Assembly: GCA_041584155.1 (NCBI GenBank)
Contig: JBFHEL010000127.1
Span: 1-10,045, forward strand
DNA from: Saccharicrinis sp041584155
GTDB lineage: Bacteria > Bacteroidota > Bacteroidia > Bacteroidales > Marinilabiliaceae
DNA length: 10,045 bases
Direction: 5' to 3'
Shown here: positions 1-6,460 of the stretch, one piece after another
Position numbering within the stretch: the stretch's first letter is position 1
How the letters are laid out: each line of letters begins with the position of its first letter
Made by a program: the position numbers and the translations under genes
Notes under the pieces: generated by a model
The model's input: only the letters and a program-made list of their open reading frames with translations
Databases searched by the model: none
What the model was told of the DNA's origin: nothing

Positions 1-32
1 CATAAGGCCTCTGGTCTGTATATAAAACAACA

Positions 33-56
33 AAGCCGCACTTTAAAGTGCGGCTT
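33..56. terminator. Perfect palindromic hairpin, probable intrinsic terminator
   Basis: The arms AAGCCGCACTTT (33-44) and AAAGTGCGGCTT (45-56) are exact reverse complements, giving a G/C-rich stem of about 10 bp around a TTAA loop. Read on the minus strand the stem is followed by TGTTGTTTTATA, a moderate T-tract. It lies 47 bases beyond the stop of the minus-strand hydrolase gene, so it most likely ends that transcript. On the plus strand the following bases are less T-rich, but it may also stop a gene entering from the left of the window. Confidence 0.75.
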
Positions 57-103
57 CTGTTAGTCTCATCTAATGGTATTAAATGGCATAAGTTTGTTTA
101 GCC

Positions 104-1105
104 TTATTGTCCTAGAAATTTTATTAATGGTGTAATAAAGCTTTTAAATTTTTCGATGTGTGGTAAATGTCCAATGTTTTCTATTTCTACTAATTTCGCA
201 TTGGGTATCTTTTTTTGTGTTTTTTTACCTAATTCGGCATATAAGCCCATGGTTTTCCTTACTTCTTCACTAACCAAAGGTTTACCAAGAGCTGTACGAT
301 CTCTGGTTCCAATGATCAGCAAGGTGGGCACTTTGATGTTTTCAAATTCATATACTACAGGTTGAGTAAAAATCATATCGTAGGTTAATGCGGCATTCCA
401 TGCCACTACAGGATAATCAGCGTTCAGAGTCCATCCTGCCAATAAATTTACCCATTGGTCGTAGCTGGATTTCCATTGGTTATCATAATAGTTTTTTAGC
501 TGGTAGTTTTTTATGCTTTGATATGATTTTTTTAATTCATTTTTATACCACCATTCAATAGATTGATAAGGGACTTTTAGTTTCCAGTCTTCCAAACCAA
601 TAGGGTTCTCCAGAATTAGTTTTTCTGTTTGTTGAGGATACATTAAAGCAAAACGAGTAGCTAACATACCGCCCATTGAATGACCTAATACTGAAGTTTT
701 ATCTATATGTAAAGAATCTAACAGTGTTTTGGTGTTTTGCGCTAGTTGTTGAAAAGTGTATTGGAAGTGTGCTGGTTTTGAGGATTTTCCAAACCCAATT
801 TGATCAGGTACTATAACCCGGTAGCCTTCCTTATTTAGTGCTTTGATTGTTGTTTCCCAATAAGCACCATTGAAATTTTTACCATGAAGAAGCATAATGT
901 TTTTACCATTGTAATTAGACGGCTTAACATCCATAAACCCCATCCTCAATTCCTGATTTTGAATGTGTAATGTTAAATACGAAACAGGAAATGGATAATC
1001 GTAATTTGCTAATTCTAAATCCAAAAGCTTTAATTTGTCTTCTTGTGCTGAAGTAAGCTGTAGGTTAAAATATAAGACACAAAGGATACATAAGTATTTG
1101 ATCAT
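104..1105 (-). CDS. Exported alpha/beta-fold serine hydrolase
   Basis: The 333-residue protein has an N-terminal signal peptide: a hydrophobic stretch at residues 3-18 and a likely cleavage site after LTSA (residue 20), so it should act in the periplasm. The alpha/beta hydrolase core follows: oxyanion-hole motif LLHG (72-75), nucleophile elbow GHSMGG with Ser143, probable acid Asp269 in IIGTRD, and catalytic His313 in IGHLPH. The segment at about 170-250, rich in Trp and Tyr, is the expected lid domain that sets substrate range. Ser as nucleophile argues against a haloalkane dehalogenase, which uses Asp. The family includes esterases, lipases, C-C hydrolases and peptidases; the substrate cannot be told from sequence. 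The start is an ATG that places the signal peptide correctly. It follows the methyltransferase gene on the same strand, about 105 bases away across a hairpin, so co-transcription is uncertain. Confidence 0.85.
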   Translation of the reverse strand: MIKYLCILCVLYFNLQLTSAQEDKLKLLDLELANYDYPFPVSYLTLHIQNQELRMGFMDVKPSNYNGKNIMLLHGKNFNGAYWETTIKALNKEGYRVIVPDQIGFGKSSKPAHFQYTFQQLAQNTKTLLDSLHIDKTSVLGHSMGGMLATRFALMYPQQTEKLILENPIGLEDWKLKVPYQSIEWWYKNELKKSYQSIKNYQLKNYYDNQWKSSYDQWVNLLAGWTLNADYPVVAWNAALTYDMIFTQPVVYEFENIKVPTLLIIGTRDRTALGKPLVSEEVRKTMGLYAELGKKTQKKIPNAKLVEIENIGHLPHIEKFKSFITPLIKFLGQ

Positions 1106-1150
1106 TTTAACTAAATTTAATGTCAGTATTTCTATTAAAATAAATATGAT

Positions 1151-1188
1151 TATACTAAAACCATTAACTTAAATAATGGTTTAGTATA
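1151..1188 (-). terminator. Long A/T-rich hairpin between the methyltransferase and hydrolase genes
   Basis: TATACTAAAACCATTA (1151-1166) pairs with TAATGGTTTAGTATA (1174-1188) over 15 bp with one bulged A and a 7-base loop. It begins 23 bases after the methyltransferase stop and ends 46 bases before the hydrolase ATG. On the minus strand it is followed by ATCATATTTATTTTAA, T-rich but not a clean U-run. It may terminate or attenuate transcription into the hydrolase gene, or stabilise the 3' end of the upstream message. Confidence 0.5.
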
Positions 1189-1210
1189 TCTCTAAAAATT
1201 TAATAATATC

Positions 1211-1747
1211 TTATACTAATCCGCGCATCCATTTGGTAGCTTCCCACAGGACAATACCTGCACTAACGCTGATGTTTAAAGAGTGTTTGGTGCCAAACTG
1301 AGGTATTTCAATGCATCCATCCGCGATATCGACTACTTTTTGTTGTACCCCTTTTACCTCATTACCAAAAACAAGTGCAATGGCCTGGTTATTCCCTGGC
1401 TTAAAGTCTATAAGCGAAGTACTTCCTTCGGCTTGTTCTACACAGTATACTTTATAGCCCTTTTCCTGAAGGTTTTTAATAGCGGAGCTGGTGTCCTCAT
1501 GGTAACTCCATTTCATAGAATCTTCAGCACCCAAAGCTGTTTTATGGATGTCGTTATGGGGAGGAGTTGGAGTAATGCCGCATAAATAAATCTCCTGTAA
1601 GCAAAGGGCGTCAGATGTACGAAATACTGAACCTACATTGTTCAGACTTCTTACATTGTCCAGGATAGCTATAATAGGTGTTTTTTCAATTTGTTTGAAC
1701 TCTTCTACACTTAATCTGTTTAATTCTTTGTTTCGTAATTTTCTCAT
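1211..1747 (-). CDS. TrmH/SpoU-family RNA 2'-O-ribose methyltransferase
   Basis: This 178-residue protein belongs to the SPOUT superfamily, whose members use S-adenosylmethionine to methylate the 2'-OH of a ribose in tRNA or rRNA in the cytoplasm. The three SpoU motifs are all visible: motif 1 around DNVRSLNNVGSVFRTSDA (residues 30-47), with the conserved Asn and Arg43; motif 2 ALVFGNEVKGV (124-134); and motif 3 IEIPQFGTKHSLNISVSAG (146-164), which builds the trefoil-knot cofactor pocket. The protein is little more than the catalytic domain. Its size is closer to TrmL (about 157 residues) than to TrmH or RlmB, and it lacks the N-terminal RNA-binding domain of RlmB. The short basic N-terminus (MRKLRNKELNR) may help bind RNA. 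The target nucleotide cannot be assigned, so no gene symbol is given. It is divergent from sucC, and their promoters appear to overlap. Confidence 0.9.
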   Translation of the reverse strand: MRKLRNKELNRLSVEEFKQIEKTPIIAILDNVRSLNNVGSVFRTSDALCLQEIYLCGITPTPPHNDIHKTALGAEDSMKWSYHEDTSSAIKNLQEKGYKVYCVEQAEGSTSLIDFKPGNNQAIALVFGNEVKGVQQKVVDIADGCIEIPQFGTKHSLNISVSAGIVLWEATKWMRGLV

Positions 1748-1756
1748 GAAAAATAT

Positions 1757-1787
1757 TTTGCATCAAAAATAAGCATTTCTATCTTTT
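1757..1787 (+). promoter_or_regulatory. Probable Bacteroidota-type promoter for sucC
   Basis: TTTG (1757-1760) is followed after exactly 19 bases by TATCTTTT (1780-1787), one base from the TAnnTTTG consensus. This matches the -33/-7 arrangement known in Bacteroides. Transcription would begin about 1793-1796, giving a leader of roughly 60 bases before the sucC ATG. The upstream element sits within a few bases of the possible -7 element of the opposite-strand methyltransferase gene. Confidence 0.45.
1764..1771 (-). promoter_or_regulatory. Possible -7 element for the methyltransferase gene
   Basis: The minus strand reads TATTTTTG here, an exact match to the Bacteroidota TAnnTTTG element. It ends 17 bases before the ATG, which would give a very short leader. 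No TTTG lies at the usual 19-21 base spacing; the nearest is 27 bases upstream. Chance occurrence in AT-rich DNA is possible. Confidence 0.25.
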
Positions 1788-1856
1788 TATTTTAAAAGCA
1801 AAGTAGTACATTACGGATATAGTTAAGTTAATTGAAAATCTATTAATTAATCTACC

Positions 1857-3047
1857 ATGAATATACACGAATACCAGGGACAGGAAATCCTGAAAAGTTT
1901 TGGCGTACGCGTATCAGAAGGTATTGTTGCTGATACCCCCGATGATGCGGTGAGTGCTGCAAAAGAACTGCAACGTTTAACAGGGACAGATAAATGGGTG
2001 GTGAAAGCCCAGATTCATGCCGGAGGTAGAGGGAAAGGTGGTGGAGTAAAAGTGGCCAAATCATTAGATGAGGTAAAAGCTGTTGCCAAACAAATTTTAG
2101 GGATGCAACTGGTTACCCATCAAACAGGCCCCGAAGGAAAAAGGGTGAATAAAGTATTGGTTGCGCAAAATGTATTTTACCAAGGGCCTTCAGAGCCTAA
2201 AGAATATTATATGAGTGTGCTGTTAAATCGTAATACCGGTCGCAATATCATTATGTACTCAACAGAAGGAGGAATGGATATAGAAACGGTAGCTGAGCAA
2301 ACACCACATTTAATTTATAAGGAAGAGATTGATCCTGCAACAGGTGTTTTGCCTTTTCAGGCCCGTAGGGTGGCATTCAACCTGGGCTTATCGGGTACGG
2401 CATTTAAGGAGATGGTAAAGTTTGTTCCTGCACTCTATAAGGCCTATGAAGGATCGGATGCCTCACTGGTTGAGATAAACCCCGTTTTAAAAACTTCGGA
2501 TGATTTAATTATGGCTATCGATGCCAAGTTAAACCTCGACGACAATGCCTTATACCGTCATCGTGATTATATGGAGATGCGCGATTTAGATGAGGAAGAT
2601 CCTGCTGAGATTGAGGCATCTAAGCACAACCTGAACTTTGTTAAGCTGGATGGTAATGTGGGCTGTATGGTTAATGGAGCCGGCCTGGCTATGGCTACCA
2701 TGGACATTATAAAGCTATCAGGAGGAGAGCCAGCTAACTTTCTTGATGTAGGGGGTGGGGCCAATGCGCAAACCGTGGAAGCCGGATTGAAAATTATATT
2801 GGAAGATCCTAATGTAAAAGCTATTTTGATTAATATTTTTGGCGGAATTGTTCGTTGCGACAGGGTGGCCAATGGTGTGGTAGAGGCCTATAAAAAAATT
2901 GGTGAGATTAACATACCAATCATTGTGCGTTTACAAGGAACCAATGCCGAAGGAGGTAAAAAGATTATTGATGAATCGGGTTTAAAAGTATATTCGGCCA
3001 TCACCCTCAAAGAAGCGTCTGATCTGGTTCAGGAGTTGGTTGGTTAA
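1857..3047 (+). CDS. sucC: Succinyl-CoA synthetase (ADP-forming) beta subunit
   Basis: SucC pairs with SucD to interconvert succinyl-CoA and succinate with substrate-level phosphorylation of ADP or GDP, in the citric acid cycle and in succinate/propionate fermentation. The 396 residues match the normal family length. The start MNIHEYQGQEIL is the family's conserved N-terminus. An ATP-grasp domain follows, with WVVKAQIHAGGRGKGGGVK (47-65) and probable Mg-binding residues Asn208 (in EINPV) and Asp222. The C-terminal ligase domain carries GCMVNGAGLAMATMD (269-283), GGEPANFLDVGGGAN (289-303), NIFGGIVRCD (326-335) and RLQGTNAEGG (358-367). Residue 20, near the gatekeeper position linked to ATP versus GTP preference, is Ser, so nucleotide preference is open. 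No Shine-Dalgarno sequence precedes the ATG, as is usual in this phylum. sucD is not next to it. Confidence 0.97.
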   Translation: MNIHEYQGQEILKSFGVRVSEGIVADTPDDAVSAAKELQRLTGTDKWVVKAQIHAGGRGKGGGVKVAKSLDEVKAVAKQILGMQLVTHQTGPEGKRVNKVLVAQNVFYQGPSEPKEYYMSVLLNRNTGRNIIMYSTEGGMDIETVAEQTPHLIYKEEIDPATGVLPFQARRVAFNLGLSGTAFKEMVKFVPALYKAYEGSDASLVEINPVLKTSDDLIMAIDAKLNLDDNALYRHRDYMEMRDLDEEDPAEIEASKHNLNFVKLDGNVGCMVNGAGLAMATMDIIKLSGGEPANFLDVGGGANAQTVEAGLKIILEDPNVKAILINIFGGIVRCDRVANGVVEAYKKIGEINIPIIVRLQGTNAEGGKKIIDESGLKVYSAITLKEASDLVQELVG

Positions 3048-3200
3048 TTAATGCATACTATAGGTTTTTAATGGTTTTGATTTCAATAGGCTGATTATTT
3101 TGATTCTAAAAATGCAATGTAAAGAAAGGCTACTTCTCTTAACCTGAAAAATAAAATACAGGAGGTAGTTTCTGGAAATAATATCGTGGTAAAAATGATT

Positions 3201-3238
3201 GAGCCTTTCTGTTAAAGAGCAGGAAAGGCTCATTTTTT
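3201..3238 (+). terminator. Rho-independent terminator after sucC
   Basis: GAGCCTTTC (3201-3209) pairs perfectly with GAAAGGCTC (3223-3231). The stem can extend by TG (3210-3211) against CA (3220-3221) with one bulged base. A T-run follows (CATTTTTTAT; six T at 3233-3238). It lies 153 bases beyond the sucC stop. On the minus strand the stem is followed by AATCATTTTT, so it may also stop transcripts from the converging epimerase gene. Confidence 0.8.
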
Positions 3239-3301
3239 ATGCAAACGGTATAAAAGAGAGTTTTTATGCATTTAGTGGATAATGGCCGTTATTTTCCAAA
3301 A

Positions 3302-3342
3302 TAATTATTGTTTCACACTTTGTTAGTTACTGACAATAATTA
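3302..3342. repeat. A/T-rich inverted repeat downstream of the epimerase gene
   Basis: TAATTATTGT (3302-3311) and ACAATAATTA (3333-3342) are perfect 10-base inverted repeats around a 21-base spacer. They begin 50 bases past the stop of the minus-strand epimerase. The stem is weak and has no following U-run, so a terminator role is doubtful; a protein-binding site or chance is equally possible. Confidence 0.35.
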
Positions 3343-3391
3343 GTGAGTGTGTTCTGTCTTACATCTACTATTGATTGTTAAAAAAAATGGC

Positions 3392-4351
3392 CTATTGTTG
3401 AGTCAAGTACCAATCAACAAAAGCTTTTAATCCATTTTTTAGTGATGTTTTAGGTTGATATCCGATCAGGCTTTGTGCTTTACTAATATCGGCATAGGTT
3501 ATGTTTACATCACCGGGTTGCATAGGTAGTTGTTCAATATTGGCTTTTTGGCCGGTAACTTCCGAAATTGTTTCTATTAAATGCAGGAGTTTCACAGGGG
3601 TGTGATTACCCAGATTCATAGTTTCAAATACTCCTTCGTTTTTCCCTAAATAAGCTATGGATTGAATGATTCCTGATACAATATCCTGTATAAAGGTATA
3701 ATCACGGGCTGTTGATCCATCGCCAAACATAGGGATTGATTTTCCCTGGTATAAGAGCCGGGTGAATTTATTAATGGCTAAATCGGGCCGTTGACGTGGA
3801 CCGTAAACAGTGAAAAATCTGACATTGATAATATCTAATTTATACAAATGGTGGTAGGTATGATTGAGTAATTCGCAGGCTTTTTTTGAAAAAGCATAGG
3901 GAGAGATGGGCTTGGATACGTCTAAATCTTCATTCCAGGGTGTTTGTGGCAGGTTGCCGTACACGGATGATGAGCTGGCAAAAACCATTTTTCCAGTATT
4001 GGTTTTTCTCATTAAATCCAGTAAGTTACGGGTGGCACTTATATTATATTCTATATAACTTTGAGGGTCTTCTATAGAGGGTCTTACGCCTGCCTTGGCT
4101 GCTAAATGTACTATGCAGTCATAGGTTTCAGATAGGTTTTCCTGTACATCTTTTTCATTACAGAGGTTTAGTTCAAAAAATGTGAAGTTAGGATGCTTAA
4201 TAAATGCATTCAGGTTGTTTTCTTTAATCTCTCTTTTGTAAAAAGGATCAAAATTATCGACTCCTGTAACAGTGTAATTTTGTGCCAGCAGGGCTTCTGT
4301 CAGATGTGAACCTATAAATCCTGCACAGCCGGTAACCAATATCTTACTCAT
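3392..4351 (-). CDS. NAD-dependent sugar-nucleotide epimerase, UDP-glucuronate 4-epimerase-like
   Basis: The 319-residue protein is a classic extended short-chain dehydrogenase. A Rossmann NAD-binding motif TGCAGFIGS (7-15) opens it, and the conserved acidic Asp32 follows strand 2. The catalytic set is visible: Ser127 in ASSSSVYG, then Tyr152 and Lys156 in PYAFSKKACE. These positions align with Ser124, Tyr149 and Lys153 of E. coli GalE. The segment TVYGPRQRPDLAINKFTRLL (181-200) and the C-terminal VNITYADISKAQSLIGYQP (282-300) resemble UDP-glucuronate 4-epimerases, which make UDP-galacturonate for surface polysaccharide. A GalE-like or dehydratase activity cannot be excluded. No glycosyltransferase or other sugar gene lies next to it in the window, so it appears to be a stand-alone gene. 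It is divergent from lepA. Confidence 0.88.
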   Translation of the reverse strand: MSKILVTGCAGFIGSHLTEALLAQNYTVTGVDNFDPFYKREIKENNLNAFIKHPNFTFFELNLCNEKDVQENLSETYDCIVHLAAKAGVRPSIEDPQSYIEYNISATRNLLDLMRKTNTGKMVFASSSSVYGNLPQTPWNEDLDVSKPISPYAFSKKACELLNHTYHHLYKLDIINVRFFTVYGPRQRPDLAINKFTRLLYQGKSIPMFGDGSTARDYTFIQDIVSGIIQSIAYLGKNEGVFETMNLGNHTPVKLLHLIETISEVTGQKANIEQLPMQPGDVNITYADISKAQSLIGYQPKTSLKNGLKAFVDWYLTQQ

Positions 4352-4371
4352 AATAGACTAATTTGGGGTAA

Positions 4372-4383
4372 ATATAGCTATAT
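4372..4383. repeat. 12-bp perfect palindrome upstream of the epimerase gene
   Basis: ATATAGCTATAT is a perfect palindrome located 20 bases upstream of the epimerase ATG, where a repressor or activator could act. The minus strand just downstream reads TATATTTA, one base from the TAnnTTTG consensus. Palindromes made mostly of A and T are common by chance here. Confidence 0.25.
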
Positions 4384-4481
4384 CTGCCCACTGCTGATCT
4401 GTTTTTTATGCATAATTACAGTAAAGTTTATGTTGAAGTGTTTAAATTAGGTAAGATCTTAAAATATTACAATGAATTGAA

Positions 4482-4489
4482 TATCTTTG
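4482..4489 (+). promoter_or_regulatory. Probable -7 promoter element of lepA
   Basis: TATCTTTG matches the Bacteroidota TAnnTTTG consensus exactly and is the clearest such element in the window. Transcription would begin near 4494-4497, giving a leader of about 65 bases. No good TTTG is seen at the -33 position; the nearest sequence there is CTTAAA. Confidence 0.6.
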
Positions 4490-4501
4490 CAGATTCGGAA
4501 A

Positions 4502-4522
4502 GGGGTGTTTAAGGTGCACCCC
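4502..4522 (+). promoter_or_regulatory. Hairpin in the lepA leader
   Basis: GGGGTG (4502-4507) pairs with CACCCC (4517-4522) around a 9-base loop. This is the most G/C-rich patch in an otherwise AT-rich region. It would form almost at the 5' end of the transcript predicted from the TATCTTTG element, about 40 bases before the lepA ATG. It may protect the 5' end or influence translation; no U-run follows, so it is not a terminator. Confidence 0.4.
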
Positions 4523-4561
4523 AATGTTGATATTATCTATTTTGAACGCTTGATGTAGATT

Positions 4562-6349
4562 ATGAAGAATATAAGGAATTTTTGTATTATAGCACATATT
4601 GACCATGGAAAGAGTACGCTGGCTGACAGGTTGTTGGAGTTTACTTCTACGGTGTCAGAAAGGGATGCTCAGGCGCAGATACTCGACAATATGGATATTG
4701 AGCGGGAGCGGGGAATTACCATTAAAAGTCATGCCATACAGATGGATTATGTGCTGAATGGCGAAAAATATGTACTCAACCTGATTGATACCCCGGGGCA
4801 TGTTGATTTTTCCTATGAAGTTTCACGATCTATTGCAGCCTGTGAAGGTGCTTTGTTGATTGTGGATTCTACGCAGGGTATACAGGCTCAAACAATTTCG
4901 AATCTGTATCAGGCCATTGAGCATGATTTACAAATTATTCCAGTGATGAATAAGATGGACCTGCCTAATGCAATGCCCGATGAGGTAGAAGATCAGATTC
5001 TGGATTTAATAGGAGGCGAACGCGAAGATATTATTAGAGCCAGCGGTAAAACAGGTCAGGGGGTCGAAGATATTTTAAAAGCTATTGTAGAAAAAGTTCC
5101 TGCTCCTGTTGGGGATTCTAATAAGCCTCTGCAATGTTTGATTTTTGATTCTGTGTTTAACTCATTCAGAGGTATTATTGCCTATTTTAAAGTAGTGAAT
5201 GGAGAAATACATAAGGGTGACCTGGTTAAGTTTATGGCTACCGGAAAAGAGTATTATGCCGATGAAATAGGCGTGCTGCGATTGGATATGGAACCCAGAA
5301 AGATGCTTGGTACCGGTGATGTTGGTTATATTATATCCGGCATTAAAACCAGTAAAGAAGTTAAGGTAGGAGATACCATTACACATGTTAAAGGTGCTTG
5401 TAAGGAAAGAATAGACGGATTTGAAGAGGTGAAACCCATGGTATTTGCCGGAGTATATCCTATAGAAAGTGATGATTATGAGGATTTAAGGGCTTCGATG
5501 GAAAAGCTTCAGCTGAATGATGCCTCACTTACCTTTGAACCGGAATCTTCAGCTGCTTTGGGCTTTGGCTTTAGATGTGGATTCCTGGGTATGCTGCATA
5601 TGGAGATAATTCAGGAGCGTTTGGATAGAGAGTTTGATATGAATGTGATCACTACTGTTCCTAACGTGCCATATATTGTGCATACTAAAAAAGGAGAAGA
5701 GATGGAAGTACATAACCCTTCCGGATTGCCTGAACCTACAGTTGTTGATCGTATTGATGAACCTTATATTCATGCTCAAATTATTACTAAGTCTGAATAT
5801 ATTGGACCTGTGATGACGCTTTGTTTGAATAAACGTGGCGAATTATTAAAGCAACATTATTTAACTGCCGACAGGGTAGAGTTGAGTTATAATATGCCTC
5901 TGGCAGAGATTGTATTTGACTTTTATGATAAGCTAAAAAGTATATCAAAAGGATATGCTTCATTTGATTATTATCCTACCGGATTTAAGGCCGCTAAACT
6001 TATTAAATTGGATATTTTATTGAATGGAGAAAGTGTGGATGCTTTATCAACACTTATTCATTTTGATAATGCTTATACCTTAGGTAGAAGGATGTGTGAA
6101 AAACTCCAGGAGTTAATCCCTCGTCAGCAGTTTGATATTGCTATTCAGGCTGCTATTGGAGCAAAGATTATTGCACGAGAAACAGTTAAGGCAGTGCGTA
6201 AGGATGTGACTGCCAAGTGTTATGGTGGTGACATCAGCCGTAAGCGTAAGTTGTTAGAAAAGCAGAAGAAGGGTAAGAAACGGATGAAGCAGGTAGGAAA
6301 TGTACAAGTACCTCAAAAAGCCTTTTTAGCCGTATTAAAATTGGATTAA
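4562..6349 (+). CDS. lepA: Elongation factor 4 (back-translocating GTPase LepA)
   Basis: LepA is a ribosome-associated GTPase related to EF-G; it has been reported to back-translocate stalled ribosomes and to affect initiation or 30S assembly. At 595 residues it is full length (about 599 in E. coli). The GTPase domain comes first: G1 AHIDHGKST (11-19), G2 RGITI (50-54), G3 DTPGH (76-80) with the catalytic His80, G4 NKMD (130-133) and G5 SGKTG (161-165). Domain II follows at about 186-280 and an EF-G-like domain III near 290-370. The EF-G-like domain V runs from about 395 to 480. The LepA-specific C-terminal domain is at 485-595, with the conserved basic stretch DISRKRKLLEKQKKGKKRMK (557-576). 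The ATG matches the family start. No Shine-Dalgarno is seen. An ATG-TAG pair lies just upstream at 4553-4558. The gene stands alone between a divergent and a convergent neighbour. Confidence 0.98.
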   Translation: MKNIRNFCIIAHIDHGKSTLADRLLEFTSTVSERDAQAQILDNMDIERERGITIKSHAIQMDYVLNGEKYVLNLIDTPGHVDFSYEVSRSIAACEGALLIVDSTQGIQAQTISNLYQAIEHDLQIIPVMNKMDLPNAMPDEVEDQILDLIGGEREDIIRASGKTGQGVEDILKAIVEKVPAPVGDSNKPLQCLIFDSVFNSFRGIIAYFKVVNGEIHKGDLVKFMATGKEYYADEIGVLRLDMEPRKMLGTGDVGYIISGIKTSKEVKVGDTITHVKGACKERIDGFEEVKPMVFAGVYPIESDDYEDLRASMEKLQLNDASLTFEPESSAALGFGFRCGFLGMLHMEIIQERLDREFDMNVITTVPNVPYIVHTKKGEEMEVHNPSGLPEPTVVDRIDEPYIHAQIITKSEYIGPVMTLCLNKRGELLKQHYLTADRVELSYNMPLAEIVFDFYDKLKSISKGYASFDYYPTGFKAAKLIKLDILLNGESVDALSTLIHFDNAYTLGRRMCEKLQELIPRQQFDIAIQAAIGAKIIARETVKAVRKDVTAKCYGGDISRKRKLLEKQKKGKKRMKQVGNVQVPQKAFLAVLKLD

Positions 6350-6367
6350 GAGATTGTTATACTATAT

Positions 6368-6403
6368 AAAAAACGCCCGGTTCATCTGAATCGGGCGTTT
6401 TTT
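6368..6403. terminator. Strong bidirectional terminator between lepA and rprY
   Basis: AAAAAACGCCCG (6368-6379) and CGGGCGTTTTTT (6392-6403) are exact reverse complements. The stem continues inward through G-T, T-A, T-A and C-G pairs to an ATCT loop, 16 pairs in all. A-tracts on one side become U-runs on either strand, so the element can stop both lepA (stop 18 bases upstream) and the converging rprXY transcript (rprY stop 57 bases away). Confidence 0.95.
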
Positions 6404-6425
6404 AGTATGTTTTTTTATTGCTTAC

Positions 6426-6445
6426 TTCATATGGGTACATATGAA
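6426..6445. repeat. Small perfect hairpin after rprY
   Basis: TTCATATG (6426-6433) and CATATGAA (6438-6445) form a perfect 8-bp stem with a GGTA loop. It lies 15 bases past the rprY stop and before the main terminator. No U-run follows on the minus strand, so it is not itself a terminator; it may protect the mRNA 3' end. Confidence 0.35.
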
Positions 6446-6460
6446 TTGTAAATTTCCGGA

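Larger units (their letters stand above)
3048..3391. other. Convergent intergenic region without a convincing gene
   Basis: This 344-base gap lies between the 3' ends of sucC and the epimerase gene. It contains the terminator at 3201-3238 and an A/T-rich inverted repeat at 3302-3342. An 8-bp imperfect stem can also form between CTACTTCT (3128-3135) and the AGGAGGTAG stretch near 3160-3168. The only long open frame (minus strand, 3048-3233, 61 codons) starts inside the terminator stem and has no recognisable protein character. No tRNA-like or known riboswitch-like structure was seen. Confidence 0.6.

Noticed and set aside
1842..1851. ATTAATTAAT palindrome just before the sucC start
   Set aside because: It is composed only of A and T in an AT-rich leader and is expected by chance.
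2567..2872. 101-codon open frame opposite sucC
   Set aside because: It is antisense to a strongly conserved SucC region and shows no protein family features.
3160..3213. AGGAGG followed by a tiny open frame ATG ATT GAG CCT TTC TGT TAA
   Set aside because: The AGGAGG is about 30 bases from the ATG, the peptide would be six residues, and it runs into the terminator stem.
3048..3233. 61-codon open frame on the minus strand in the sucC-epimerase gap
   Set aside because: It begins inside the sucC terminator stem, has low-complexity composition and no recognisable protein features; it is likely chance.
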